Shown piece after piece: positions 40,613-51,400 of a stretch of DNA of 64,000 bases. Positions within the stretch are counted from its first letter, which is position 1, and each line of letters starts with the position of its first letter. The position numbers and the translations under genes were made by a program. The stretch spans positions 116,880-180,879 of the forward strand of contig SECP01000011.1 of the NCBI GenBank assembly GCA_004193285.1, in the 5' to 3' direction. The notes beneath the pieces were generated by a model, which did no database searches, was not told the origin of the DNA, and saw only the letters and a list, made by a program, of their open reading frames with translations. The stretch is from Myxococcales bacterium (GTDB taxonomy: Bacteria > Myxococcota_A > Polyangia > Polyangiales > Polyangiaceae).

Positions 40613-43207
40613 ATGTTGCCGACGCCATCGATCCGTCAACTCCTCTTTGTGCTAGCGCTCGTCGGTGCCAGTTGCACCTCCTCCTCGGGTAGCGGTGGCC
40701 CGGATGGCGTCAGCGCCGGTGGAGGCGGAAGCAGCGCGACCACTGCTGGCGCCGCGCCGACCGAGTCCGGCGCCGCCGGGACTTTCGGCGCCGGTGCTAG
40801 TACGCAGAGCGGCAGCGGAGGCGCTGGCAGCAGCGGCGGAGGCGGCGTCGCTTCGACCTCAGGAGCCGGGGGCGTGGACGCAGGTGGCACTGCGAGCAAG
40901 CCGCCGATGGGCGTGGGGACGCAGCCCTGGCCGGCGCCACTCACCGAAGCCCTGACCGGACAGTGGATTTGGCAGAAGGACAATGGACCAGCCAACACCT
41001 GGTCGGCGTTCCGAAAGAAGCTCACGCTCGCGCGGGTGCCTGACACGGTGCGGGCGCTGATAGCCGCGGATTCGAAGTATTGGCTTTGGATCAACGGCAA
41101 ATTGGTGGTGTTCGAAGGCGGCCTCAAGCGCGGACCGAATCCGACCGATACCTACGTGGACGAGGTCGATATCGCGCCTTACCTCACCGCCGGCGACAAC
41201 AGCATCGCGGTCCTGGTCTGGTACTTCGGCAAGACTGGCTTTTCACACCAGAGCAGCGGCAAGGGAGGCCTGTTCTTCCAGGCGGACGCCGAAGATACGT
41301 CGATCGTCACCGACGGCAGCTGGAGGGTGCGAGCCCACACCGCGTATGGGCCTCAGACGTTGACCGCCCCCAACTACCGCTTGTCCGAATCCAACGTCGA
41401 GTACGACGCCCGAAAGGAAATCGGTGAGTGGACCGCGACGACCTTCGATGACGCAGGCTGGGCTAGCGTTACCGTCAAAGGGGCGCCGCCGGTGGCGCCT
41501 TGGGGGCAGCTGTGGCCTCGCGGCATCCCGCTGTTTCGGCATTCGGCCATCAAGGAATACGAAAACCAATCGGCCTTGCCCACCGCAGGGACCGGCGGAG
41601 TGATTCGCGCGCGGCTCCCCTACAACGCGCAAGTCACGCCCTACCTCCACGTGAGCTCCGCCAGCGCGGGGGCAGTCATCACCATGAAGACCGATCGCAC
41701 GGACGAAAAGGGCGGCGCCTCCGTCCGCGCGCGCTACGTCACGCGGGCGGGAGAACAAGAGTACGAGTCGCTCGGATGGATGAGCGGCAACGAGGTTCAG
41801 TACACGATCCCGACCGGAGTGCAGATCCTCGGCCTCGGGTACCGGGAGAGCGGCTACGACGCCGACCTATCTGGCAGCTTCAGCAGTAGTGACAGCAAGC
41901 TGAACACGCTGTGGACCAAGGCGCAGCGAACGCTGTACCTCAACATGCGCGACAGCTACTTCGACTGCCCAACGCGCGAACGAGCCCTCTGGTGGGGGGA
42001 CGTGGTGATCGAGCTGGAGCAGTCCTTCTACGCGCTGGACCGCCGCGCCGATTTTTTGAGCCGCAACGGCATCAACACGCTCATTGGCTGGCAGCGTGAG
42101 GACAAGACGATGTCCGCCCCGGTGCCTGGAAACTACGACACCGAGCTGCCTGCGCAGATTTTGGCGTCGATAGGCAGGGCCGGGTTCTGGACCTACTTCC
42201 TGCATTCAGGGGACCTCGCCGCCATCACCGCGGCCTACCCGCACGTGAAGTCGTACTTGTCGCTGTGGAAGCAGAGCGACAGCGGGCTGGTCGTCCACCG
42301 CCCAGGCGGCTGGGACTGGGCGGATTGGGGGACCAACATCGACGTCCCCCTGCTCGACAACGCTTGGTACTTCATGGCTTTGGACGGAGCCGCGCGGATG
42401 GCGGAGGTCACCGGAAATGGCCCGGACGCGGGCGCGTACCGCGAGAAGATGGCTGCGCTGAAGGTGGCGTTTCGCAAGGAGTTTTGGAACAGAAAGCGAT
42501 TGGCGTCTCCGGGCCACTCGGGCCCTCCCGACGATCGCGGCCACGGGCTAGCGGTAGTCGCAGGCCTGCTTGGCGCGGAGGACTGGCCCGCGGTCAAAGC
42601 GGTTCTCGCGACCAGCACCCATGCGAGCCCCTACATGGAAAAGTACGTCTTGGAGGCTTACTTCCGAATGGGGGACGCTTCGGGCGGCTTGGCTCGCATG
42701 CGCTCACGCTACGCCACCATGATCCAGAGCTCGTCGACGACGCTCTATGAGCACTGGGATCCTTCTGAAGGCACGCTCAACCACGCGTGGTCAGGGGGCC
42801 CGCTCACGCTCTTGTCCGAGCTCGTCGCTGGGGTTGCGCCCACGAAGCCGGCCTATGAAACGTTTCAGATCCTGCCCCAGCTCGGTGACCTCTCCAGCGT
42901 GAAGGCCTCCGTTCCCTCGGCCAAGGGAATCATCGACGTCGATATCACGTCCAAGGCCGGGCAGTTCACGCTCACGCTCACGTCGCCGCCGGACACGACC
43001 GCCACCATCGGCATCCCGACCGCGCCATTCTCGGGCGGCGCCGCCGCAATGGTCGTCTCCGTCAATGGCAGCGACATCCTGGCTGGCGGAGCGTTCACGC
43101 CCGGCGCACAGGGGCTCACCTACGCCGGTGAGGAAGGCGGCTACGTCAAGCTGACAGCGGCGCCCGGGACCTGGAGCGTCGTCGCGCGCGGACCGGCGGT
43201 GCCATGA
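40613..43207 (+). CDS. GH78 alpha-L-rhamnosidase (lipoprotein)
   Basis: An 864-residue surface lipoprotein from ATG 40613 (lipobox 'LVGASC', Cys about 20; Gly/Ser linker to about 105). Jelly-roll domains ('FRKKLTLA', 'WLWINGKLVVFEGG') precede an (alpha/alpha)6 barrel with the GH78 signature 'DCPTRERALWWGD' and the C-terminal 'LYEHWDPSEGTLNHAW'. The GH78 reaction releases terminal alpha-L-rhamnose, here probably from rhamnogalacturonan or other pectic side chains. Overlap with the next gene is ATGA. The C-terminal beta domain ends 'GTWSVVARG', as usual in the family. Confidence 0.9.
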   Translation: MLPTPSIRQLLFVLALVGASCTSSSGSGGPDGVSAGGGGSSATTAGAAPTESGAAGTFGAGASTQSGSGGAGSSGGGGVASTSGAGGVDAGGTASKPPMGVGTQPWPAPLTEALTGQWIWQKDNGPANTWSAFRKKLTLARVPDTVRALIAADSKYWLWINGKLVVFEGGLKRGPNPTDTYVDEVDIAPYLTAGDNSIAVLVWYFGKTGFSHQSSGKGGLFFQADAEDTSIVTDGSWRVRAHTAYGPQTLTAPNYRLSESNVEYDARKEIGEWTATTFDDAGWASVTVKGAPPVAPWGQLWPRGIPLFRHSAIKEYENQSALPTAGTGGVIRARLPYNAQVTPYLHVSSASAGAVITMKTDRTDEKGGASVRARYVTRAGEQEYESLGWMSGNEVQYTIPTGVQILGLGYRESGYDADLSGSFSSSDSKLNTLWTKAQRTLYLNMRDSYFDCPTRERALWWGDVVIELEQSFYALDRRADFLSRNGINTLIGWQREDKTMSAPVPGNYDTELPAQILASIGRAGFWTYFLHSGDLAAITAAYPHVKSYLSLWKQSDSGLVVHRPGGWDWADWGTNIDVPLLDNAWYFMALDGAARMAEVTGNGPDAGAYREKMAALKVAFRKEFWNRKRLASPGHSGPPDDRGHGLAVVAGLLGAEDWPAVKAVLATSTHASPYMEKYVLEAYFRMGDASGGLARMRSRYATMIQSSSTTLYEHWDPSEGTLNHAWSGGPLTLLSELVAGVAPTKPAYETFQILPQLGDLSSVKASVPSAKGIIDVDITSKAGQFTLTLTSPPDTTATIGIPTAPFSGGAAAMVVSVNGSDILAGGAFTPGAQGLTYAGEEGGYVKLTAAPGTWSVVARGPAVP

Positions 43208-44547
43208 GCCGCTCGTGCTGGTGGAGGAGTCAGCGCGGCGCTCACGGGCTCGAGCACGCGCAGCACGTGGCCTTACTGGTGTCGGCGCTTGCTTGTAGCA
43301 GCGCCGAGCCGCCTGACAACGGTGGTAGCACCGCGAGCGGCGCCACCGCAATCGGTGGGGCGAACCCGGGCGGCGCTGGCGCGGCCGCAGGAGGCCTCGG
43401 CTCGAGCTCAGCCGGCGGCGTCGGGGGCACCGGCTTTGGAGGCGCACTGGGCGACGGCGGTTCTTCGCCTTCGACCGCGGGCTCTAGCTCCAGCGGCGGC
43501 ACCGCCGGAAGCAGCGGCGGCACCGCCGGAAGCATCAGCGGCACTGCGGGTAGTGGCAGCGGCGCTGCAGGTAGTGGCAGCGGAGCCGGGTCGCCGGGAG
43601 TGAGGCTCGTAGGTCGTAGGTCGCCCGTCGGCACGGCGGCTCGGTTCGGCTGGCCCGGGGTAGCCCTTGAGGCGCGCTTCAAAGGCACCCGTGCGACCAT
43701 CCAGCTGGACGACGGCAATCACCAAAACGCCTTCGAGGTCGTGATCGATGATCGACCGCCGACGAAGCTCCGTACGACCGCCGGCGAGACCTCGTATCCG
43801 ATCGCGACGGGGCTCGCAGACGGAGAGCATCGCATCCTGGTTTGGAAGTCCACGGAAGTGTTCGATACGGGCAACACGGACTATTTGGGCCTCGGGGACT
43901 TCGGCGCCGGCGGGGAGCTGCTGCCGCCGCCGCCTGCACCGGAGCGCCGCATCGAAGTCATCGGTGATTCGATTTCGGTGGGCGCTGGGCTCGAAGGGGG
44001 CGCCGCCAATTGCGGTGCAAACAAGAGCAGTACGGACAACTACTACGCGTACGGCTCGGTAGCCGCGCGCGCGCTCGGCGCCGATATTTCGACGATTGCC
44101 TACTCCGGAATCGGCGTATACCGCAGCTACGGTGGAGCGGACTTGACGATGCCGCAGCGCTACGACCGAGCCCTGCCCAGCGTTGACGGAGCCTGGGACT
44201 TTTCCCAATACCAGCCGCACGTCGTCGTCATCACCCTCGGCACCAATGATTTCGGTAGTGGCAACCCGGGCCGCGCGTTCGTAGACGCGTACGTGAGCTT
44301 TGCAAAGCACGTGCGGTCGAAGTACCCCAGCGCGTACCTGATGCTGGCGGCTATGTACGGCAACCAAGAAGGCCCCATCGGTGATGTCGCCAGCGAGCTG
44401 AAGAGCGGTGGAGAAACCAAGGTCGCGACGCTCACGTTCAGCTCCGTCCAGAACAACAAGGGGTGCGCTCAGCACCCCGACAAGTCCGCGCAGCAGGCGA
44501 TGGGTGAGTTGCTCACGACGCGCATCAAAGCCGTCATGAGCTGGTGA
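43204..44547 (+). CDS. CE2-like SGNH acetylesterase lipoprotein
   Basis: A 447-residue protein coupled by ATGA to the rhamnosidase. A lipobox-like 'SALAC' lies after an Arg-rich start, and a Gly/Ser/Ala linker with tandem repeats occupies about 35-130. An N-terminal jelly-roll domain (about 140-240; 'GVALEARFKGTRATIQLDDG') and an SGNH domain ('VIGDSISVGAGLEGG', 'TLGTNDFG', C-terminal 'CAQHPDKSAQQ') give the two-domain order of family CE2. Likely removes acetyl groups from xylan, mannan or pectin. All four SGNH blocks are recognisable. Confidence 0.85.
   Translation: MSRSCWWRSQRGAHGLEHAQHVALLVSALACSSAEPPDNGGSTASGATAIGGANPGGAGAAAGGLGSSSAGGVGGTGFGGALGDGGSSPSTAGSSSSGGTAGSSGGTAGSISGTAGSGSGAAGSGSGAGSPGVRLVGRRSPVGTAARFGWPGVALEARFKGTRATIQLDDGNHQNAFEVVIDDRPPTKLRTTAGETSYPIATGLADGEHRILVWKSTEVFDTGNTDYLGLGDFGAGGELLPPPPAPERRIEVIGDSISVGAGLEGGAANCGANKSSTDNYYAYGSVAARALGADISTIAYSGIGVYRSYGGADLTMPQRYDRALPSVDGAWDFSQYQPHVVVITLGTNDFGSGNPGRAFVDAYVSFAKHVRSKYPSAYLMLAAMYGNQEGPIGDVASELKSGGETKVATLTFSSVQNNKGCAQHPDKSAQQAMGELLTTRIKAVMSW
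43495..43593. repeat. tandem linker-coding repeat
   Basis: Within the CE2-like gene, imperfect repeats with an 18-base period encode units related to GTAGSS (GGTAGS, SSGGTAGS, ISGTAGS, GSGAAGS). The array codes for the flexible surface linker and may expand or contract by slippage. Such linkers recur in most enzymes of the 38-54 kb locus. Confidence 0.6.
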
Positions 44548-44571
44548 GGGGTCCCCCGCGACCGAGTGGTC

Positions 44572-45747
44572 CTAAAATTGGCTGATGAAGTCCCACATCC
44601 AATTGGCGTAGCCAGGCGGAGGACTGTGCCCGCCATTGAACGTGCACACCTTGACGGGGTACCCGGGCCTGCACGCCGCTAAATCCTCACACAGCATGCC
44701 GCCAGATTTCCAGGTTGGAATGGGGTCCGGGAGGGTACAGCCGTTGTCCGTGCCGTGCTCCAGGGCGATGAACTTTGCCCCGCGCTTCTGTCCCTCGTTG
44801 GCGACCCACGGGCAGATTCCGTCGGTCATTCCGGTTGATTGCATCCACGCGATGGGCTCGTGCGTCTTGGTGGGGATCTGGATGTTGTAGTTCGCCGGAG
44901 ACATGCCGATGCCGGCCCGAATGGTCTTCTGTCGAGTCATCGACAGCGAGTAGCTGTACATGCCGCCGAAGCTGAACCCAAGCACGAACACCCGCGACTC
45001 GTCCACGCACGCATTCTGCTTCACGAACCCGAGGATGTCGTCGAACAGGGGGACATCCTTGAGGCCCCAGATGCCGCCCAAGCCACTGGCGGAGACGAAG
45101 ATCACGGAGTCCGCAGCAGCCGCGATGTTTTGAATCCCATAGTATTTTTCGCGCGTGATGTCCGAGCCCTCACCGCCTTGGCCGTGCGACGCGTAGATGA
45201 CGCGATGAGGCTTGTTCATGTCGTAATTGGCAGGAAGGGTGATCATGTACTGTCGCTGATCCCCGCTGCTCATGATCGTTCGGTAAGTGGCGCTGGTCGT
45301 TACGCCCGCGGGCTTGCCACAGCCGGCACTCCGGACGGGCGGGTTATTCATGGGGTATCCACCGCCGCCGGCTCCTGCAGCTCCCGCAGCTCCCGCGCTC
45401 CCCGCAGAGCCCGCGCCTGCACCGCCGTTGCCGCCCGAGCCCCCCGTGCTGGCCGCACCACCGTTCCCGCCGGAGCCGACGGTACCGCCCGTCCCCATCC
45501 CACCGGTGCCCGCGGCTCCACTAGTCCCTGCGGCTGGGCTCGTTCCCGCGGCTGCGCTCGTCCCCGCGGCTCCGCTACTGCTCGTCCCTCCCACTGCATC
45601 CGGCGCGCCGCTCGAGCTTGCCGCTCCGGCGGCAGCAAGCTCACCACCGGAGCCGGCGGCTCCGTTAGCCTCAGGAGCCTCGGAGGAACAAGCACTCGAA
45701 ACGAGACACGAGGTGCCGAGCAAAACGATGAAACGGTGCGGTGTCAT
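44572..45747 (-). CDS. PHB-depolymerase/feruloyl-esterase-like lipoprotein (third copy)
   Basis: A 391-residue esterase from ATG 45747: signal with 'CLVSSAC' lipobox (Cys about 19), long linker with tandem 18-base repeats, then an alpha/beta hydrolase ('QYMITLPANYDMNKPHRVIYA'-type start, 'SHGQGGEG', nucleophile in 'VLGFSFGGMYS', His in 'NGGHSPPPGY'). It probably acts on esterified plant polysaccharide. It is convergent with the CE2-like gene and divergent from the SGNH gene at 46034, repeating the layout of the 39373/40613 pair. Confidence 0.84.
   Translation of the reverse strand: MTPHRFIVLLGTSCLVSSACSSEAPEANGAAGSGGELAAAGAASSSGAPDAVGGTSSSGAAGTSAAAGTSPAAGTSGAAGTGGMGTGGTVGSGGNGGAASTGGSGGNGGAGAGSAGSAGAAGAAGAGGGGYPMNNPPVRSAGCGKPAGVTTSATYRTIMSSGDQRQYMITLPANYDMNKPHRVIYASHGQGGEGSDITREKYYGIQNIAAAADSVIFVSASGLGGIWGLKDVPLFDDILGFVKQNACVDESRVFVLGFSFGGMYSYSLSMTRQKTIRAGIGMSPANYNIQIPTKTHEPIAWMQSTGMTDGICPWVANEGQKRGAKFIALEHGTDNGCTLPDPIPTWKSGGMLCEDLAACRPGYPVKVCTFNGGHSPPPGYANWMWDFISQF
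45508..45587. repeat. 18-base tandem repeats in the third esterase linker
   Basis: About four imperfect 18-base copies (consensus around CTCGTCCCCGCGGCTGCG on the plus strand) encode AAGTS(A/P/G) units on the minus strand. The reading frame is kept through all copies. Confidence 0.65.
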
Positions 45748-46033
45748 GTCATTCCAAACGGGTGACGAGCGTTCGAGCGCCGGGGCCGACGCAAGACACG
45801 CAACCAAGAGCCACTCTGACTTCCTTGCGGCGTGAGCTGCGAGCGCGAGCTGCAAACCGGCAGTAAGTTCAGGGGAGGTCATCGCAGGAACTTTGGAAGA
45901 AAGTCGCGGCGCGGACGCAAACCCGAAGCGCTCGAAATCGTGCCGGTTCGACGAAAACTTCCGACCGTTTGCCCCGGCTGAGCGGCGCGCTCTTGCAGAG
46001 CAATTTCCTCGGCGAGTCGCCCCTTGTGATGCG

Positions 46034-47092
46034 GTGACCTCGTACTCTCAATCGGCTCTCTTCGCCGCGGCTCTTGCTGCTCTGTCGTCGGCGGTCGCGT
46101 GCTCAGGAGCGGGCGACGAACCACCTACCGGAAGCTCGGGCGCGGGAGGGCGGTTGATGGAACCGACTGCGGGGAGCCCGGCCGCCGCAGGCAGCAGTGG
46201 CGGCGGCGGCGTGGAGAACGTGGGAGCCGCAGGTGCAGGCGGACAGCCACCGAGCGGCGCCGGCTCAGGCGGCGTCGCGAATGGTGGCAGTGCGGCTCAG
46301 GGCGAAGGTGGAGGTGGTGCGGGGCAGAGCGCAGCCGGAGCGGGCGGGCTCAGCGGCGCGGCTGGGTCTGGCGGCAGCACCGGCACCGGCACCGGCGGCA
46401 GCAACGGCGGCGCCGGCAGCTACAACCCCTGCCCGACCGACGGAAGTGTCTGCAAGATTCTGCCCTTCGGCGACTCCATTACCCGCGGCGCGAAATCATC
46501 GGACGACGGCGGCTATCGCAAGCCGCTGTACGCGCTGATCCTCGCGGCCAAGCAGAATGCAACCTTCACCGGGTCGCAAGCGCATGGCCCGGCGGAGGTA
46601 TCCGGTCAGCCTTTTCCCCGCAAGCACGAGGGTCACGCCGGCTGGACCATCGACCCCGGCTACAACATGATCTCCAGCAGCTACAGCGGGATCTCGACCC
46701 TGGTGCCGAGCCCTGCGCTGAAAGACAGTCCGCACATCATCCTATTGATGATCGGAACCAATGACCTTTTCGCGAGGGACACCGCCAACATGGCAGCCCG
46801 CCTCGACGTGCTGCTCGACAAGGTCGCAGAGAACGCTCCGAAGGCGCTCGTCGTGTTGGCGCAGCTCACTCCGCTCGGTCACGACGATCCCAACCTGACG
46901 GCGTACAACGCGAAGCTCCCCGCCCTCGTTCAATCCCACGCTGCGAAGGGGCAGCACATCATCGGTGTGGACATGAGCAAGCTACCGACCCGTGACCTCG
47001 CCGATGGCACGCACCCGAACGATCGGGGTTACGCGTACATGGCGAACGTTTGGTATGCGGCAATCAAAGACTCGCTACCGGTCGCCCCATGA
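46034..47092 (+). CDS. SGNH/GDSL hydrolase lipoprotein
   Basis: A 352-residue protein. GTG 46034 is chosen because it starts directly at a signal ('SALFAAALAALSSAVAC', Cys24); the longer open frame adds a non-signal-like N-terminus. A Gly-rich linker (to about 128) is followed by an SGNH domain: 'ILPFGDSITRGAKS' (block I), 'LLMIGTNDLFARD' (block III) and 'DGTHPNDRGY' with the catalytic Asp-x-x-His (block V). Likely a carbohydrate acetylesterase. The stop overlaps the next gene by ATGA. The 286-bp region upstream holds divergent promoters. Confidence 0.84.
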   Translation: MTSYSQSALFAAALAALSSAVACSGAGDEPPTGSSGAGGRLMEPTAGSPAAAGSSGGGGVENVGAAGAGGQPPSGAGSGGVANGGSAAQGEGGGGAGQSAAGAGGLSGAAGSGGSTGTGTGGSNGGAGSYNPCPTDGSVCKILPFGDSITRGAKSSDDGGYRKPLYALILAAKQNATFTGSQAHGPAEVSGQPFPRKHEGHAGWTIDPGYNMISSSYSGISTLVPSPALKDSPHIILLMIGTNDLFARDTANMAARLDVLLDKVAENAPKALVVLAQLTPLGHDDPNLTAYNAKLPALVQSHAAKGQHIIGVDMSKLPTRDLADGTHPNDRGYAYMANVWYAAIKDSLPVAP

Positions 47093-48402
47093 AGCTTCTG
47101 AGCAACACACGACTGGTTGTTGCCACCGCCAGGCTTGGCTGGGTGACCTTGGCCTGTGGGGTCATGGCTTGTGAGCCAGCCGCGGACCCGAGCTCGAACG
47201 ACAGCGGCCACGGGGGCACGGCTGCTCCTGCCGAAGCGGGTTCCGGCGGAGTGGGAGCGATTGGCGGCGCTGGCGGGGGCGCGCCGAGCGCTACTGGCGG
47301 CACTCCAGGGGGAGCGGTGGGGGGAACCTCGTCGGCCGGCTCAGGCGGCAATGTGGAAGTCAACGGCGGAACGACTGGCGGCGACGTGGGAACGGGCGAC
47401 GCGGGCAACGGCGGTGAGGGTCAGGGAGCCAGCAGCCCTGTGATACCTCCACCACTGGAGCCAGCGTTGATGTCGCGCTGCACCGGGACCAGGCCGATCA
47501 GGTGCTCGATTCCGGTCTCCGCCAACGGCAACTACCATGTCACCGTCGAGCTCGGCAGCGCTCAGGCTGCCTCGAGCTCGCGGGTGGAGGCCGAGCTGGC
47601 GCGCGTAGTCGTCCCCACCATCGAGCTGGCGGCAGGGGAATTTTCGCAGCACACCTTCAGCGTCAACGTACGCGACGAGATCCACGACGATTATACCTAT
47701 CCGGGCAAGCAGCTGGACGTGTCGATAGACGGCGACGCCCCCGCGCTGCGCGGGCTCGGGTACGCTGCGGCGGACATTCCGACGCTGTTCGTGGCGGGCG
47801 ACTCCACCGTTTGCGATTCGGATCCGGTGCGCCCGGAGCGCGGCTGGGCTCAGGAGCTCTCGATGTACCTGAAGCCGGGCCTGGCCGTCGCCAACTATGC
47901 GGATGCCGGGGACACCGCCGGCAGCCTGTACTCCAAGTTCGCCAAACGAGGGGCACTGCTAAAAAAGGGCGACTACCTGTTCATTCAGTTCGGCCACAAC
48001 GACATGAAGTCGGCGGCGGACACCGCTAGCTACAAGGCCAACGTGATGAAGTTCGTCGCAGATGCGCGGAGCGCCCTGGCCACCCCCGTCCTCTTCTCCC
48101 CCGTGGCCAGGCGGGCCTACCTGGACGATCGCAGCAAGCCGACCACGCTCGCGGATCCCGGGTTCAACGGGCTCGATCAGCAGGCGCGGGATCTGGCCGC
48201 CTCGGAGCACCTCGCGTTCGTGGACCTGACGACGCTGGCAATCCAGTACTACGCGACGGTGGACGCCCCGGCGCTGTTCTCGTCTCGGACCGAGATCGCG
48301 CACTTCAACACGAAGGGCGCCACCGCTATCTCGCAGCTGGTCGTGGACGCACTGAAAGCCGGTACCACCCCCGCAACGTCCATTGCCGACTTTCTGAAGT
48401 AG
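47089..48402 (+). CDS. rhamnogalacturonan acetylesterase-like (CE12) lipoprotein
   Basis: A 437-residue protein coupled by ATGA to the preceding esterase. Signal with 'GVMAC' lipobox (Cys about 27), Gly/Ser linker (to about 125), an N-terminal beta domain (about 130-220), then an SGNH domain with block I 'VAGDSTVCD', 'YADAGDTAGS', block III 'FGHNDMKS' and a C-terminal His in 'AHFNTKGA'. These match rhamnogalacturonan acetylesterases (CE12), which deacetylate the pectin backbone before lyase or rhamnosidase action. This fits the rhamnosidase in the same locus. Confidence 0.87.
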   Translation: MKLLSNTRLVVATARLGWVTLACGVMACEPAADPSSNDSGHGGTAAPAEAGSGGVGAIGGAGGGAPSATGGTPGGAVGGTSSAGSGGNVEVNGGTTGGDVGTGDAGNGGEGQGASSPVIPPPLEPALMSRCTGTRPIRCSIPVSANGNYHVTVELGSAQAASSSRVEAELARVVVPTIELAAGEFSQHTFSVNVRDEIHDDYTYPGKQLDVSIDGDAPALRGLGYAAADIPTLFVAGDSTVCDSDPVRPERGWAQELSMYLKPGLAVANYADAGDTAGSLYSKFAKRGALLKKGDYLFIQFGHNDMKSAADTASYKANVMKFVADARSALATPVLFSPVARRAYLDDRSKPTTLADPGFNGLDQQARDLAASEHLAFVDLTTLAIQYYATVDAPALFSSRTEIAHFNTKGATAISQLVVDALKAGTTPATSIADFLK

Positions 48403-48461
48403 CGCGGCCCGTCATCGGAGAGCGGTCGTCTGCTCCTCGGACAGGCCGGGTGTGGCTCCGC

Positions 48462-51400
48462 TCAGCGGCGGTAGCTTTCGGGAGGCCCGAGGTAAGACGG
48501 CTTGAGCCCTCCGGTGTCGATCACGATGCGGTCGATAGCGATGGAGGGGTCGACCTTCCACAGGTGGAGGGTGTGATAGCCGGGCGTCTTGACTTCGATG
48601 GTTCCGGTCAGCTTCTCGATGTGCTCGACGACGTTCTTGCTCCAGGCCGCGTCGCCGGTGGAGGCCGCGCCGCGCAGGGTTTGCGCGGCGCCTGAGTCCA
48701 GACCGAGCGCCAAGCGGCAGGAACCGCTGGTATTCAGGGTCGGAATCCTGAACACGGTGACAGGGAAGCTCCCGGTAGTGAAGAAGTAGACCTTGTAATC
48801 GAGCTGGGCCGCGGCGTTCGCATGATCCGTCGTTACGCTCGGTGAGACGTCCGGGAAGACCTTCACTGAGTCGCCGCTGCGGCCGAGCTGGGTCAGCACC
48901 CTCCATTCTGCGCCTGCCCGGCTCACGCTACCCTGAAAGTGCTCGGCCTCGATCGCCACGTAACCGTTGGCTTCGATGTACCCCTCCACTTCCTCCGGAC
49001 GCGGGCTGGCCGGGTTGGAGACCCGAATCGTGACCGTTTTGGAGGAGGAGGCGCCCGCGATCGTGACGGTGCCGGTGCTGTCGCCCAGCGGCACCGCCGC
49101 CCAGTCGACACTCACTCGAATGCGCTCCTCGTCAGTCACGGTGCCGCTAGACTTGCTGAGCTTCAGCCAGCTCGCGGAAGGCGTCGCCGTCCAGCTGAAG
49201 CCGGCGCTGCCCTTCGTGAAGACGTCCACGAACCGCTCGTCTTGCGTGTAAGCAGAGAGTGCGAGCTCCGCAGGGTCACCATCTGTCGTTTGCCCTTCGA
49301 CCACGACGCCAAGGGCCGAGCCGGCGGAAGCGCTGGGCGCGGCGGCTAGCGCGGGCATGCCGGCGACCACGGGGAGTGCGCGGTTGTACGGATTCATGAT
49401 CCGCTCCCATTTCCCGCCCGCCAGCGTTTCGTTGTAATACTCGAGGTCGCTCTGGATGGTCTGGTAGGCGTCCGTCGCCAGCTTGCGGTACTTGGTCACG
49501 CTCGCGGTGCGGCCCTGGCGCGCGTACAAGTCTGTCTTGCTCGCCGCGATGTACATCTGCATCGTGAGTTGGCTGGCCCGCAGCGGGTAAAGAACCATCT
49601 CGTAAAAGGCGTCCTTCCTGGCTGCAGGCAGGCTGTCGGACACGGCGGTGGCGCGGGCGACCAGGTCCGTGAGCTCGTCCAGGCGCTGCTGTCCCTCGTC
49701 GCCGTAGTTGACCAGATCGTAGACGCCCTTCTTCATGAATTCCGGCCGACGCGCGATGTTGATTTGGTAGTAGCGCATCACGATCGCCGCCACCTCCTGG
49801 GCGCTTTTGGCATCGAAGTCCCGCTGAGCGAGGGACGCGACGTAGTCACCGACGTTACCCTCGCCGTAGTCGTCGATACGCCACGCCAGCCGCATCGCGA
49901 GCTCGAGCGCAACCTCGGAGGGTTTGAGGTCACCGACGTTGATGACCCAGAGGCGACTCGCACCCGCGTCGTACGCCTTTCGGAGCTCTTCACGAACCAA
50001 GGTGAGCGGCGTGGTGTTGACCCAGAGGTAGCTCTGAGGATCCCCGTAGTACGAAATATGGTAATAAACCCCAGCGCCGCCGGACCGTTTGCGCTCCGCG
50101 TCGTTGGGTAGCTGGCGGAGGTACCCGTGGTTGTCCTCTGCCCACAAGATGGTGACGTCCTCCGGGACCTTGAGGCCGGCGTTGTAAAGGGTGAGCACCT
50201 CTTTGTAAGGCGTGAACACCTGAAAGATCTTGGTGGGGTCGGGGTTCACGTTCGCGGTCAAGATGCCGCGCTGGTCGGCGAAGATCTTCTCCATCAGCGC
50301 CACTTTTTGCGCTGTCGTGCCGGCCCTCGCCGCGACGAGGCCGCTGTCGTGCACGCCGCGCATGCCGATAGAGTAGCCATTCTCGAACTCGGCGTTCTGC
50401 TCGACCCGCGCCTCCCAATAGTCGTGGAGCGCTTGCGGATTGACGCTGTAGTCGTACGCGGGGTTGCCGTGGCTCTTCGCCCAGGGCTCCCACTCCTTCA
50501 CGTTGTTGCGCAGCAACATCTCCGGGTGGGACGAGCCCACCACGATGCCGTAAAGGTCGGCGTTCTTGGCATTTTCCGGATAACGATTGAACTCGTCGGA
50601 CACCGCGTGCATCGCCGGCCAGAGGAAGTTCGCCTTCAAGCGCAACAGCAGCTCGAACACGCGCTTGTAGGTTTCGGGTCCCGCGTGCTTCCCGGCGTCC
50701 ATCTTGAGCGCCGACCAGGTGCTGAAATTCTCTTCGTCGTTCAGGAAGATGCCGCGATACTTGACGGACGGCTCGCCTTGCTTGCGCAGCTCACCCTCCA
50801 CGGTCACGTTCGGTGACTGCGTCGGTGTCACATCTGCCCACCAGTACCAGGGCGATACCCCGATGGCCTGAGAGAGCTCGTAAATCCCGTAGATGGTGCC
50901 CCGTCGGTCGCTGCCGGCGATGACCAAAGCCCGGCTGATACCCGGCGCTGGCTCGCTGACGGCCTGAATCACGAAAGACTCCCACTTGCCACTGACTCCC
51001 GTGGTGTCGAGCTTGCCCTGGCTGACCAGGTCGTCAATCACCGCGCTCTGCCCCAGCGTGCCTACCAGGATGGCCCGCGACGACAGGTCGGCGAGCGCAT
51101 TTTTGACCGTCGGGGCGGTGCCTGAAACGCGCTTCACGTCCGCCTGCAGGTCCCCTACCGCTCGCACCACGGCCGCGTGATCGGCCGCATCCACGTAGAT
51201 GTCAGCCGCCTCACCGTCGGTGACTACGTCGAAGGGCTGGCGCGGCATGGTAGCCGAGCCCCCCATGGCGGCCTCCGAACCTCCGGCTCCTCCACCGCTG
51301 GAGGGCTCTCCCGAGGTGCCCGCCGTCGTTGCCGTCCCGCCGGTCGCGACGCCACCTCTTCCGGCGTCGGTGGTCGTCGATCCCGCGACCGGCTCCTCGC

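Noticed and set aside
43320..43600. Possible CRISPR-like repeat array
   Set aside because: Repeats are contiguous, imperfect, in-frame coding units of a Gly/Ser linker without spacers.
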